Shown: positions 36,937 to 49,536 of the stretch, piece by piece
Position numbering within the stretch: position 1 is the stretch's first letter
Layout of the letters: every line of letters begins with the position of its first letter
Assembly (NCBI GenBank): GCA_019279435.1
Contig: JAAALK010000289.1
Coordinates: 45,325,164-45,389,163 of the forward strand
Reading direction: 5' to 3'
Origin: Zizania palustris
Taxonomy: Eukaryota; Streptophyta; Magnoliopsida; Poales; Poaceae
Length of the DNA stretch: 64,000 nt
The notes under the pieces: generated by a model
Databases searched by the model: none
What the model saw: only the letters and a program-made list of their open reading frames with translations
What the model was told of the DNA's origin: nothing
Program-made: the position numbers and the translations under genes

Positions 36937-37992
36937 ATGGCAACACGAGCAGCGTTGTGTTGGCGCCACGTCGCCGTCGTCGTCGTCGTTGTCGCCGCGC
37001 TCCTCGCGGCGGCAGGGGTGACCGCTGACCCCGGGAAGGTCGGCATCTGCCACGGCCGCGTCGGCAGCAACCTGCCACCGCCGGCTGCCGCGGCGGCGTT
37101 GCTGAGGCAGAACGGGATCACCAAGGCGCGGCTTTTCCTCCCCGACCCGGCTGTGCTCCCGGCCTTCGCCGCCGCCGGCATCGACCTCATGATCGGTGTT
37201 CCCAACGAGAATCTGACATTCCTCTCCGCCGCTGGGCCCAACGGCGCGCTGCAGTGGCTGCAATCCAGCGTCCTCGCGCACGTCCCGGCCGAGCGCGTCC
37301 GCTACCTCGCCGTCGGCAACGAGGTGCTGTACAACAACCAGTTCTACGCGCCGCACCTGGTGCCGGCCATGAAGAACCTGCACAGCGCGCTCGTCACCCT
37401 CGGCCTCGACGGCAAGATCAAGGTCTCCTCGGCGCACGCCTCGTCGGTGCTCGCCTCGTCGTACCCGCCCTCGGCCGGCGCGTTCGACGCCGCTTCCATC
37501 ACCGTGCTCCGCCCCATGCTTCAGTTCCTCGCTGACACCGGCGCGCCCTTCATGGTGAACACCTACCCCTTCATCAGCTACGTCAACGACCCCGCCAACG
37601 TGCAGCTCGGCTACGCGCTGTTCGCCGCCGGCGCACCGGCGGTGACCGACGGCGCGCTGGTCTACACCAACCTGTTCGACGCGACCTTGGACGCGCTGGT
37701 GGCCGCGCTTGAGAAGGAGGGGTTCGGCGCCATGCCAGTCGCGGTGACCGAGACCGGGTGGCCGACCGCGGGGCACCCGGCCGCGACCCCGCAGAACGCC
37801 GCCGCCTACAACGCCAAGATAGTGGAACGCGCGGCGCGCGGCGCCGGCACGCCGCGGCGCCCCAGCTTGCCCGTCGAGGTGTTCTTGTTCGACCTGTACG
37901 ACGAGGACGGCAAGCCCGGGGCCGAGTTCGAGAGGCACTTCGGCATCTTCAGGGCAGAAGGGAGCAAAGCTTATGATATAAACTTTGTGTAG
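36937..37992 (+). CDS. secreted GH17 glucan endo-1,3-beta-glucosidase
   Basis: A single exon gives 351 aa from the first ATG, in GC-rich sequence. Residues 1-30 form a signal peptide with a Val/Ala-rich core ending ...GVTA before DPGKVGICHG, where the mature GH17 barrel starts. The catalytic acid lies in VGNEV (Glu129) and the nucleophile in TETGWPT (Glu272), about 140 residues apart as in the family. PNENLTF carries an N-glycosylation sequon. The protein ends DINFV with no X8/CBM43 domain and no GPI-anchor tail, so it should be a soluble apoplastic enzyme hydrolysing beta-1,3-glucans such as callose or fungal wall glucan. Relatives often have an intron splitting the signal peptide; none is needed here. 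The family call is firm. Whether it acts in defence or development cannot be told. Confidence 0.94.
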   Translation: MATRAALCWRHVAVVVVVVAALLAAAGVTADPGKVGICHGRVGSNLPPPAAAAALLRQNGITKARLFLPDPAVLPAFAAAGIDLMIGVPNENLTFLSAAGPNGALQWLQSSVLAHVPAERVRYLAVGNEVLYNNQFYAPHLVPAMKNLHSALVTLGLDGKIKVSSAHASSVLASSYPPSAGAFDAASITVLRPMLQFLADTGAPFMVNTYPFISYVNDPANVQLGYALFAAGAPAVTDGALVYTNLFDATLDALVAALEKEGFGAMPVAVTETGWPTAGHPAATPQNAAAYNAKIVERAARGAGTPRRPSLPVEVFLFDLYDEDGKPGAEFERHFGIFRAEGSKAYDINFV

Positions 37993-38689
37993 AGCTTGTT
38001 TCAATTGGAACTTGGAACTCATGTAGTCGATATTACAATTTCGTCATTCTTAAGATTTGTACTTTGATTATGATGTCACTTCTAAGATTAATATGTAAGA
38101 TCACTTGTCTAAGATTAATATGTAAAATCCACACGGCAGACTCTTCTGTGTTGTTTAAGAAACAGGTTCGAATTTGCAGATGCAGTCATATACATATTTC
38201 CATTGAAAAGTTTTTCTGCCAATCTCTGATTCTTAACCATCGCAAGCTGCACGCAAAGTTAATTTGTTAAAGTTGTAAAAACTTACAGGATTTAAGTACG
38301 GCATATACAGCACCGTTCAAAACATTAATGTGGTGCTGTTATGAACTGGAACATACTTTCCGATTGAGTTCAACCCATAGATGCAAGAACACGATTACTT
38401 CAGGACGAAAACTACATATTTATAGGACCGGAGGCCCTTGATTGAACTCTTTACCGCACTATCTCATAGAATTAGAGAGGACTATACAAAATATAATCAT
38501 AACTAATATGGAAGCTAATCCCTCAAGGGTCGGCTGGTGTCGCCGCGCCAGGCTGCGCGCCTTCCTTGGGCAGGCCCAAGGCTCAGCACCGGTAGTGTCA
38601 GCCCCATATGACATCTTCCCATCTTCCCCTCCTAGACAAGCAGCTCGTTCTCGAAATAAAATGAGGGGTAACGACTAATGAAGCTGTCG
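37993..38689. other. 3' flank of the GH17 gene
   Basis: Likely 3' UTR followed by intergenic DNA. The string TCTAAGATTAATATGTAA occurs twice in tandem near 38070-38130. No gene is supported; the frame at 38442-38678 has no recognisable domain. Confidence 0.4.
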
Positions 38690-39835
38690 ACATCTTCCCA
38701 CGTTGCCGAGCTCAGGGGTTCACCCTTCCATTGGATGAGTAGCTAGCGAAATCCCTGGCAAGACGTGAGTGCACTGTTTTCTCTGGTTTGAGCATTGTGG
38801 CACCATTGTGTGTGAGTGACAGAGGTGATGGTCGTGTCCCCACGAACTTCTTGAGCAGGCCCACATGGAAGATGTCGTGGAGACGGGGCTCGAGGGGGCA
38901 GATCCAGGCAATAGGCCACACTGTTAATGACCTCGCTGATGTGGTATAGCCCAAAGTCGGTCTTGCGCCCAAAGAACCGGGGGAAGAGCTTCCCCTTGGT
39001 CAGCACCTAGAGTGATGTTGGTGCATGGAAACGGAGACGGAGACGGAGCCAGAACAAGTCGGCGGCGGCGTAGCTGGTGTTGGTGTCGCGATGTTTCGTG
39101 CCACCGCGGCCACTTGGGACTCCGCCGGTTTGTATGAATGAATGGAGGTTGGTCACAACCATAGACCACTCGGAATGGAGTGTCTTTTAGCGCCGATTAA
39201 TATGCAGTGTTATAGATATATTCCATTCATGGTAACCAGCGCAGCCATTGGTGGGAACAATCTCCGATGAAGCAGCGGAGGTACATGACGATGACTTTGT
39301 TAGCTGCCTTAGTCTAACCATCGGATTGCGGGTGGAATGCTGACATCATGTGAAGCTTGCATTGGTCCCTATGAGATTCATGAGTTTGTGCCAAAACAAC
39401 GATGTGAACATTGGGTCTCTATCTGAGACAATGGACTCCGCGATGCCATGGGGGTGAATGGTCTCTGCAAAGAAAGTTTGTGTCACTAAATCTACCGAGT
39501 ATGGGTAAGCTAGTGGTATGAAGTGACAATACTTTCTAAAACAGTCAACCACCGTCAAGAGCACTAATTTGTCGTCTACTCATGGAAGAGCTCCAACAAA
39601 GTCAATCCCGATGTCGGCCCAGACCAACGTTAGGACTGGTAGAGGCAGTAACAATCCTGCCGAATGGAGATGCTCGGATTTGTACTGTTGGTAGGTAGCA
39701 CATGTGGAACTACCGTGCGTAGATTGGGCGAGTGGATATCTCAGTGTAGTTGGTGCAAAGTGCGCTGAACATCCTCGTGCCCGTTGTCATGGACGACGGA
39801 CAAGACTTTCTAGAGCAATGGGCCGTGGCAGAGCT
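38690..39835 (-). pseudogene. gypsy pol C-terminal fragment (integrase to chromo-like tail)
   Basis: Read on the minus strand from high to low coordinates, several frames together give gypsy integrase: a decayed DVQRTLH zinc-finger-side segment near 39750, LLTVVDCFRKYCHFIPLAYP (39564 downward) and SDRDPMFTS with the second catalytic Asp. The tail has RLHDIFHVGLLKKFVG and EKTVHSRLARDFA (38972-38720). Stops and frame changes are frequent and no LTR was identified. It is a dead fragment. Confidence 0.75.
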
Positions 39836-40580
39836 AGACCGAAAATGTAGGGGGAGCTAAGTTCAAAAGATCAAGGGTTCAATACACTTTCTTTAGTATA
39901 ATTAATTAATTTTTGTTCAATATTTGTTCTTTGATTCATAAAGTTCTCACAATTCATTCTTGTATTATTGTGAGAACTAGCTCCATTCGTGTTTATATTG
40001 TTTGAACTTGAATGGTAAACGAACGGTGTTCTTTTATTTATATTGTTAACATAAGATTCTAAGAAATGAGATTCTAAGAAGTAATAAGCAATAAAACATG
40101 CAATAAGTAGAGATGCACGATGCAGGGCGGCACCGACCGCAGTAGTGCAAGACGGTAGGACATGGCCAACGTCTGCCGCAGGTGGCATGGCCACGTGGGG
40201 ACCTAGTTAGAACAGGCGGAGTGGCATGCTGAGATTTTAATTGAGATAAAAATTAAAATAAAATTATAAATACATGAATGACCAGTTATTATAGATAACT
40301 TGATGATTCTGTCCACGTGTATATGCTATTATAGGAGGAAATTATGTATATATACAAGCAATGCAGTTTAAGAGAAAGTTAAAAAGTATACATGAAAAAT
40401 AGAGAAAATCATATAGGTAAATAAAAAAACAAGGAAATTGAAGAAAAAGAAGACAACATACGTCACCACATTCAACATAAAAATTTATATTAATAATTAA
40501 TTTTTATTATTATCAATATAAAAAAGAGGAAAGGGGGAGCCGGATGGCAGTAGGGGGGCGCGCGCCCCCTAGCCCCCCTT
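39836..40580. other. AT-rich insert splitting the gypsy fragment
   Basis: This segment separates two colinear parts of one gypsy pol region and is much more AT-rich than they are. Its ends look imperfectly inverted (TAGGGGGAGCTAAG on the left, CTAGCCCCCCTTA on the right). It may be a separate non-autonomous element. No target duplication was confirmed. Confidence 0.4.
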
Positions 40581-40985
40581 ATTTCCGCCACCGGCAATGG
40601 GGAAGTCGGTGGGATGTAGAACCACCCATTATAAACGACTAAGACATAGAGGATGGACCACATGACACTTGGCGCTGCGAGGTGGTGATGTCGTTGTGTA
40701 GGGCGACCAACACGAGATTGATGGTGTTGGCTTGCTGAAGACGGTTGATGGAGTCGAACCGAGGTCCCTAGATGGCAAGGATTACCACCTAGCGAGAGAG
40801 TGCATCGATTACCATGTTGAAACTCCCGGTCTTGTAGTCGACACTCCAACGACACTAAGCCCCCAACCACTCCCATTGACGTAACCTTGAGTTCGGTGCT
40901 ATCAGTCTCACCACTAGCTTTTATCGTACAGTCATAAAATGGCACTTTGGTGAATAGCATTTGTCTCCACACTCAAGAAATTTAT
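40581..40985 (-). pseudogene. gypsy RNase H to integrase N-terminal fragment
   Basis: Minus-strand frames include VDYKTGSFNMVIDALSR, the end of gypsy RNase H, then RFDSINRLQQANT and NGWFYIPPTSPL, the linker leading into integrase. The order is continuous with the fragment at 38690-39835, so both derive from one insertion later split by 39836-40580. Confidence 0.65.
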
Positions 40986-41040
40986 TTTTCGAGAAGTGAC
41001 TTGATATTTTTAACATCCGATTTTATATGCAGTAGTATAA

Positions 41041-41650
41041 GGGCCTGTTTGGGACTACTCCACTCTCTTAAAATTTGCTCCACTTAGAATCAGATCTAGA
41101 GTAGAGTTGCTGCTCCACTGTGGAGTATTTGCACTTGTTTGGCTTGCGGAGGGAATTCAGATTCAAAAATAATAGAATTTGGTAGGAATGTATTATTTTC
41201 TCCAGAGTTTATTCATAAATCTCCAATTATATTATTTTTCATGTCCTTTATATAAAACATATTAAATTAGTACTCCCTCCATTAACTTTTAAATAACATC
41301 GTTGACTTTTATCACAATCTTTGATCATTCATCTTATCAAAAAAATTATGTAAATATACAAAAATATAAGTTATAATCGAAGTACCTTCAATATTAAAAC
41401 AAATTATAACAAAATAAATGATATTTCAATTTTTTTTGAATAAGACGAATAATCAAAATTTGTGATAAAAGTCAGTAACATTTAAAAAGTCAATATAGAT
41501 AGTACTAAATGAAAAAAATAATAAATATCAACTAAAAAGTGAATCAATAAGTTTATAATAGCATTGGTTGGTAAATTATTTCGAACTCCACGTTTTGTTT
41601 TAAAAACTGAATCTGCATTTTTCGCGAATTAAAAAACGTTGGCTAGACGT
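41041..41650. repeat. degenerate MITE-like region
   Basis: It starts GGGCCTGTTTGGGACTACTCC and the right side has GGAGCGGAAAAAGTGGAGCAA, possibly a degraded inverted repeat. A Stowaway-like end (TA then CTCCCTCCATTAAC) sits inside at about 41271. Boundaries are uncertain. Confidence 0.35.
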
Positions 41651-44600
41651 TTATGGAGCGGAAAAAGTGGAGCAAGTTGGCGTGCCAGCAGCATTCGCCG
41701 TTTCCGCCCACTACGGCGGGCCAGCGCGCCGCCGCGGCGCCGCCACCCCCTCGCGGGGGACTGCCGCTGCCTCTCCTCCAGGCCAAACGCGCCGTAAGCC
41801 TCGTCGCCGCACACAGTGCCTACTCGCGCTGCACTGTGGAAGGTGCTACGGAGACGGGAGCAACAGTGCCCCCATCGTCAAAATTCGTCATCCTCTCGCT
41901 CTCTTCGTTTCCTCGGCCCACGGTTTGATGGTTGCATCAAGGCGGAAGCAAATTCTCAACCGGGAGGGACGCATCAGGCCATCAGGAGACAGGTACGCGA
42001 ACAACTCATCCCCCGTAATCGAGCTGCGCTTTGCGTGGATAGGTCCATCTGACCATCTCACCTCGCGTTCGCGCTGGAAGCACAGGTTGCAATCAGCGCG
42101 CTCGTGGGCGGGGCAGCATTTGCTTGTCTGCTGCCGTCCGTCTCCATGTCGCCCCTTCCAGGAGCAGCCGCGCGGAAGGTCGCTCGCTTGTGGCAAAGGG
42201 GTCGTCTAATGCGAGGTCGCCGTCACGGAGACATCCGCTGCTGGTCAGTTCTGTTCCTCACCAAGATTCATCTGCTTTGGCCGTGTTGGTCTTTCACTCT
42301 TTCAGGATGCCTTGTATCACAGTCTTGTGCTTGCTGCTCACACTACTGACGCAGTCTGGTCTCTTGTAACACAGCAAGCTGGACTACCCGATTACTCGAT
42401 TCATGTAGAGTTAACTTTCCATGGCTGATAGCCGTAAAATTTGTAGTTGCGTGCAATGGCGTCAGTATACTATGTCCTATGCTAGATTGCTAACTTGCCA
42501 AGTTATTGGTTAAGTCAGGGGCAAGTAAGGTTTTGGGATTTTCATGAGTGAGGTCTCACATAGATGGGTTCAGATCATCCACATTTAGTTCAAACTCCCA
42601 ATAACAAAGGTGTGATGTAGCAGCATATAGGAACTACCTAGTCAATAATCAAACAGTCCTGACAACGATGATGATCGACTAATTATGGCCTTACAGTGCA
42701 TAGTCATTGCTTGGAAAATTTAATTTCCTGACACCAAAGTCATGAACACTGGTTTAAAATCTTGTGGTCCAAGTGTCATGGAATGGCATATGATGTTTGA
42801 ATTGAAAAGGTGATATGAATCCACTTTGTCTTGCTAAAAATCCCTTGAAGGAGATAATATAGTAAATAACCCCAGCTAACAATTATTTCCTATAACCCAC
42901 ATCTTGTTGTATTGTAATTAAGTGGCAGCACAATTTATATTGTATTACCATACGGCTTGTAGTGACTAGTTAAAACTAGGAATGAATGTCGTAAATTGTT
43001 ACTGCTCCTATTTCTCATCATCGTAGCTTGTTGCTTTGTAGGTCTTGTTGGATCAGGACCCAGCTTTTTAGTGTGGATGTCATAGATTTGACACTCAGTC
43101 AAATTTGAAATTTCAGAATCAGAATCCATGAAAACGTCGGAGTAGTGCACCAACTTCTCATGGATAGAGATGAATAAACTTGTTTCATGTAGAGATAAAT
43201 AAATTGCATTGTTCCAATTTCCAATAAATACAGCTTTATTATTTGTCAGATAAAACTACCCATGAGTAGTTCCGTAGGTTGAAGAAGCTAAAATTTCCTG
43301 GCAGCCCATACTCCAGCTGATTACTGCAATCTTGTTCATCAAGTGATTGTGAACCTGTGATAAATTTATGGGGTATGTCTTACTGAGGGAACCTGAATTC
43401 AAGATGCAAGAATCAATGGTATCAAGATCTGACCTTTTCCTACCTAATTCATTGTACCTTATAATCAAGCTCACATCGGATTACACGGTTTCCAGCTGTA
43501 AGGTTGGTAATCCAGATTGTTATTCACTGAATTTAGCTGGTTGGAAATATCAAACCTGTTTCAATTACATTAGTTAAGCTTTTCTAACTGATAGTAGTCA
43601 TCTCCATAACATGAAGTAGAACCATTAGGTCTGATATTAGCCTGAAGCTTTAGGAAATTGCTGTACTTAGCTGCAAGAAATTGTACTTTAATCTTGTTAC
43701 TGTTGTCAGTAAGGGCACATGCACTAGATAGTAATTGCTGTTATATCATGTTCATTGTAGGGATCAAATCCCTGGCAATTGAGAGAAAGTAGTAATATGA
43801 TTTGAAGCACAACATATTTTTATATAATATGGTCCATCAAGTTAGTTAAATAAAGACAACTGTTTCAAAAGTACAGTTTTTCCTGTCATGTGATCACTGA
43901 AATAAAATAGCCTTATTGGTTTATTATTGTCTAACTTTGATGCAGTCAACATAGATGTGTGGTCACAGGGAATCGAACAGTTTTCGAAATGCACACCATT
44001 GCTTGTCTGTCTTAGATCTTGTGGCATAAGTCTTGGAAGACAGGATGGAATTGACCTACCACCTAGAAAAATTGCATTCTTATAGTGCCATCAGTACTGA
44101 AAAGTAATGTTTCCTTCCCATTATTTTATTTTTGTAAATTTGATAGTGAACCACACAAAAATACAGTTCAATATAGGCTGGCTATCCATGTCCTTCCGTA
44201 TTTCAACCTCCACCCATATTTTTAAAATCATATATTCATATGGTCAAAAAGGTTGACAATTTTAAATTCAAAATTGGAAAAGTCATTTGAATTTCCAGTA
44301 ATTGTTTCATTGCCTCCGGAAAATCATTAGCTCATGTTAGATTTGCTATGTTTTTATCAATATTATTAAAGAACTTGATTAATGTTGTCTCGCACTGTCA
44401 TTGTTTCTGCTTTTGCTTAATGGTGAAATTCTGAATTGTGGTCAGTAGTCTGGATCAGTGGAAAATCTCATGTCTCTCCTTTTTTTTCAGGCAACACCTC
44501 ATCTCTCTATCCAAGTACATTTTCCATTCCAAGAGGTCCAAGCTGTGATTCATTAACTGCAGATCTTGGTGAAGGAAATTGGCTGCACTGAATCATCCAT

Positions 44601-46700
44601 GCAGGTTGGTGGCAAAAGAACACTGTTCTCCCTCACTGCTTTGATGATCAATTTTGTTACCTGAAAGCATTTATTAAAATGACAGTGCATGAAAATAGCA
44701 TTCTTGCAGTTTGCCCTTTGATACATATTCATGGGATATTCCAAGATATGCTTTAGATGGAGATTAGCTCAGGATTTGAACCACATTAGGACACATTTAA
44801 CACAAAATACTTTTTAAGAGCTGCTTCTCATCTCAATTTTCTGAAATTGGCGGTTTGTTTTTTGTTACAGAGCACGATCATTTCATTCCCATGTCGGTAG
44901 AATACCTGCAGATGGTTACTTTGTCTGTCGACATCATTTTTTAGCAGAAGTGATTTTTACTACCCTCCTCTGTGTTGTTTGATACTGACATATAATGATA
45001 TAAGCACAAGGCTGCCTGGCATTTGGTTGGATTGCCTATTTTAGGATGTCAATTAGTACTACAGTTGCAAGTATGGCTGATATGTGACCCTGTTTCTCCA
45101 CTGTTCTTTGCACTTTCCAACTTCCCATCAAGTAAAATCTGTATGTTAGAAGCTAGTAAAAGATAATCATAACTCCTGCCGACGTAGCAGGCTAGAACTA
45201 TTGCAGCCACAACGCACCAGTGTCAGTCAAGTTCATTACTCTGAAAGACCAAACCTTGCCATGATGAGTCCCCCCCCCCCCCCCCCCCCCGTCTTCTTGT
45301 TCTTTATTTGTTTGTGCCCTAGGTAATGTAGCTGGGAATTATAAACTGGTCCTAGGAGGCTAGGAGTTCCATTCCTTGTTGACAAAAGGTGCACTTAGAA
45401 ACTGGATTTGTCCTTGTAAATGGTAACCTGCCTTGTTATCGATATTAGTTGGAAAAAATTCTGTATATGCTACGGTAAGTTCATCGGTTCTTATATATTT
45501 CATTGAAAACCTGTTTATGTTTATTCATATATGCGACTGATTAAATTTTTTGTGTCCATATATGACATTGTCATTAGTTTTAACTATTAGTCAACATTAT
45601 TTTTTTTCCAAAATGTCAAAACTGTTCCTTAGCTCACTTAAAATCAAGTATGATTTAACATCTATGACCAACTATTGCTTGCTCTAGTCGGTATATGCAT
45701 ACCAACCACTCATTCAATCAAGCGCAACAGAGTTCAGTTAGAAGCAAAGCTAGCTATAGCTTTGTAAGCTGAGGGTAGTTTTGATATTTTGAAAAAACTA
45801 ACATTTACTGACGGTTGAAACTAACGGCAATGGCATATATGAATACAAAAAATTTAAGCAATAGTATATATGAAAAACAAATTTTCGGTAACATATATGT
45901 GAACCAACCCTGCAGCAGACAGTCATCTTACGTATTCATCTTTGTTGAAGTAGTGAAACCTAATCACCTAAGAATCAACAGCTGCCTACAGTTTTCCATA
46001 TTTGATCGTCTGGTTATCGCTGCACCGAATCTCATGTCGTTTCTTGATATTGACCCAGGAACAAAAGTTGGCCTGGCTGGCTGGCGTGCCTGTTAATTAC
46101 AGCAACTCAATCAGTAACTACAAGCCGGACGAAGGTAACAGTCTGACAGATCATATCGGTATGGCTGACACGAGACCCTGCCTCTTGGTGGGTTCGTCGC
46201 TTGCTTCTTCCCGGTCAGGTCGCCGTCGTACAAAGCATGTATATGGGATGTTCGTCTGGACACATGGGCACATGGCGGAGCGAGCTACCGCCTCCTGTCG
46301 CCATCCACGACGCCGGCCGGTCGATCTCTATACGGCTGAAGTCAGGTACGTGCGAGTTGCTTGAGGCTTGCAGCGACTACCCTGCAGCCTGGGCCGGCGA
46401 GGCGGTGGTTTGTGGCTGACGGAATGGTTGACGGGATCATTGCGTAATGGCGCAACCACGGCGAGGTGGGCAGGCAGGCAGGCAGGCATTCACCAGCGGG
46501 AAACGGATGTGGCAAAAGACTTCAGCCACACCAGACTGTAGCTTTTCTTTCGTGGGGGCACCTTGTTGCTGATGTTACGCGTACCCTCGAATCCAGGGGA
46601 TGGATAAAATGCAAATCTTTGCAGCAGATGCAGCCTCGAGATCGATGTAAGCTTTCATGATTCATAAAATAGAAGGCTGTCAGCAGTTTCATGAGCTATT
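41651..46700. other. possible spliced non-coding or unrecognised transcript region
   Basis: A GC-rich island (41660-42245) is followed by low-GC sequence with scattered splice-like signals: CAG|GTACGC near 41991 and an apparent exon at 44492-44600 bounded by TTTTTTTTCAG and GCAG|GTTGGT. Another GC-richer patch lies at 46150-46420. Frames overlap in several phases and show no known domain, so I do not call a protein. A C-homopolymer lies at about 45270-45290. Confidence 0.3.
45270..45290. repeat. poly(C) homopolymer of about 21
   Basis: An uninterrupted run of C follows GATGAGT. Such tracts are unusual in plant DNA, and its exact length may be a sequencing or assembly estimate. Confidence 0.85.
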
Positions 46701-47938
46701 CTTCTTGTGGTTAATGTCAGTAGCTTTCGTGTCCCCTGCTTCTTAAAAGTGTTGATCGTCTAGTTAATGTCAGAACTTACACATATGGAAGTCTTGTTCA
46801 TTACTTATGTTGTATTTATTTGGTTCAACTTTTCAACCAATTTTATTAATTGAAAACTATGAAAGTTGAACTAAATAATATTTTTGGTTCAGATTTTTGA
46901 ACTAGTTTATTTGTTAAAAAAGTTGAAAACTGAATCAAACAAGTATTAAATGAAATTGGTTTTTTCATCATAACATGTTTTGTTAATATAAAGTAGAAGT
47001 TGTCTATTACTTAGATTTTATACTTTTATGGTTTGCACTGCATGATCTTATTTTCATTCATTTACATAAATATATGAGTTGAGGTATGATATTATTGTTT
47101 CATGTTGTTAAGCTACGCCAAATTGCTCTATTGCAGATTCACAATTACTATGAACACATAATTTCATAGTTTTTTTAAAGACTCACAAATTTTTTTAAAA
47201 AATATGTGTAAAGAGCTTGATACTGTACATTTGACATCTCTTGTTTCGCAGGGGCAAAAGCATGCAGCCGGAATTATCGATCGAGCAACAGTTTCTTTTA
47301 GCTTGGCCGAGGTGCAACACAACTCTGTATCGTATGTACAAAATCCTCTCCTTGCACAAATGCATAAGTATCATCTTAATTTCACATTTAAAATTCAATG
47401 ATCTTGATTTGAAATGTTTTTTTTAAATTGACATGGAGAAGCAGAGGTACACTGCGGATGGATTTTTTTTTGTAAAAACAAAAAGTCGTTGGATTTTAGA
47501 TATGAAGCTATGATGAAGCTTATGTATTTGTGCATGAAGTAAGTTTTGTGCTTAGGATACGGAGCCGCAACACAAGGTGCAACTGCTGCTTGAGTTTGAG
47601 CGGTTGAGCCCTCCACACATGTCAATGTCGATCTTTTTTGTGTGTGCAGCGAGGGCTTGTGGGCGCAGCAAGTCAGCGAGCGTGCGCGCTGGCTCCGTCG
47701 CCGTCGCCGTCGCCGGAGATTAAAATGAGCTTTGAGGAGGAGCGCTATATATATGCCTCGCGCGCGCACGCTCCGGCTGCATCAGTTGCGAGGTACTTGT
47801 CACTGGAGAGATTAAAAACCCCTTTGTTTGATGCAGGCTTAGCCAACGAGCGTCCAGCGGGCCGGCCTTTTATCACAGCAGCTTGGCTTGAGCTCGCCGC
47901 GGTCTCTCGGCGGCGGCGGAGGAGGAGGAGGAGGAGCC
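46701..47938. other. intergenic DNA and MYB upstream region
   Basis: It is AT-rich with TTGGTTCA-type inverted motifs near 46810-46950, then GC-rich from about 47640, including a CGTCGC repeat at about 47694. No gene is supported. Confidence 0.4.
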
Positions 47939-47948
47939 TATATATATA
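47939..47948 (+). promoter_or_regulatory. candidate TATA box of the MYB gene
   Basis: TATATATATA lies 84 bases upstream of the MYB start codon in otherwise GC-rich sequence, giving a plausible 5' UTR of about 50-60 bases. A second TATATATA occurs further upstream near 47745. Confidence 0.5.
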
Positions 47949-48031
47949 CAGAGAGAGGGAGACGGCCACCGGCGACGGCGGCGGCGCGTGATATATTTAT
48001 TATCTATAAATTAGGTTGGGGTAGCAGGCTG

Positions 48032-49499
48032 ATGGGGAGGCAGCCGTGCTGCGACAAGTTGGGGGTGAAGAGGGGGCCGTGGACGGCGGAGGAGGACACG
48101 AAGCTGATGAACTTCATCCTGACCAACGGCCATTGCTGCTGGCGCGCCGTGCCGAAGCTCGCCGGCCTGCTGCGCTGCGGCAAGAGCTGCCGCCTCCGCT
48201 GGACCAACTACCTTCGCCCCGACCTCAAGCGCGGCCTCCTCACCGACGCCGAGGAGCAACTCGTCGTCGACTTTCATGCCAAGCTAGGCAACAGGTACGT
48301 GCCCTTCGTATACACATTACACATACACACCATGCTAACTTCCTACATACTATACACAAATGCATATGCATGCATGCTTATGAAGTTATGAGCTGAGCGA
48401 TTTGATGATTCGATACTAAAACCCAAACGTTTACGATTAATTATTTGTAATCGAGAAATTTTACGGGAAAGTATCGTAATTTTTAGAGTTAATCAGTTAC
48501 CTCGATACCTCATATATCTAATATTAAGATTGTATCAAAATTAACACTGAAAATTGTAATACATTTCTGATATTTTCTCACCATTATAGTCTTCATTACT
48601 ATAAATATTAAATAATCAAAATAACATATATTTTAAGATGGTTAGATTCTCACATCATGCCTTAATTAACCATATCCATGTAAGATTTTGGCGTAAACAT
48701 AGCGGCTTATCTCCGCACCATACTCTCTCACACACACACATATATATATATGGCTCCTTTAGAATAGAGTTTTTTCAAAGAATTTTATAGGATTTAGTAC
48801 GATTTCTATAAAAATTTTATAAAATTCCTCCGTTCCAAATTCCAAAAGAACCTTAAAACGCAGAATAATAAGGAAAGAGTACCTGCATACGCCCACTGTT
48901 TCGTACGTACAAAGACGCTGACAACATAGGTACGGTGTTATCAATGTGTAGTTCGCTAAGATCACTTCTATCGGTAAATCACTAACTTACCGGGGCGATT
49001 TGATGTAAATTGACTAATTTCCGTTGGCCCGACAACTAGTAAATTGGTAATTCCGTCGGTCAAACATTAGAAGACGGAAGTTATAGTGTTGTGTTTGTCC
49101 TAAGCAAGCCAGTAAACCTTATCTGTGTGCGTCGTCAAGAAAGTTTCGATCAAAGTACTAACACAGGCCCTACCATTTCAACGAAGTAATTAATCTCGTG
49201 GACTATAGCACACACGCACGTCCTCGGGTTGGTGCAAGAACTCCATAAATATAAAGAGGAAAACATGCCATTAAAAACTCATCCAATTCTCGCTGACTGT
49301 CTAACTAACACGTGGATTTGTATAAGTGATACATAAGAAATTACAAAATTGCTCTTGGCCTTTTATCAGAGATCGAGTGGACTCTAGCTAGTTGGGGGCA
49401 TTATAGTAATTTGACCATTTTGTGTTAAGTTGTACGTGCGAGATATATAACACACACCACTTATTTATTCCTTGCATAATAATGGCAATAGGTCATCAA

Positions 49500-49536
<37 letters not shown>

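Noticed and set aside
36880..38022. 380-codon minus-strand frame opposite the GH17 gene
   Set aside because: Antisense shadow of a GC-rich exon; the plus-strand frame has catalytic motifs and a signal peptide.
47638..47991. Arg-rich frame upstream of the MYB gene
   Set aside because: It spans the presumed promoter and TATA box and consists of GC-rich repeats.
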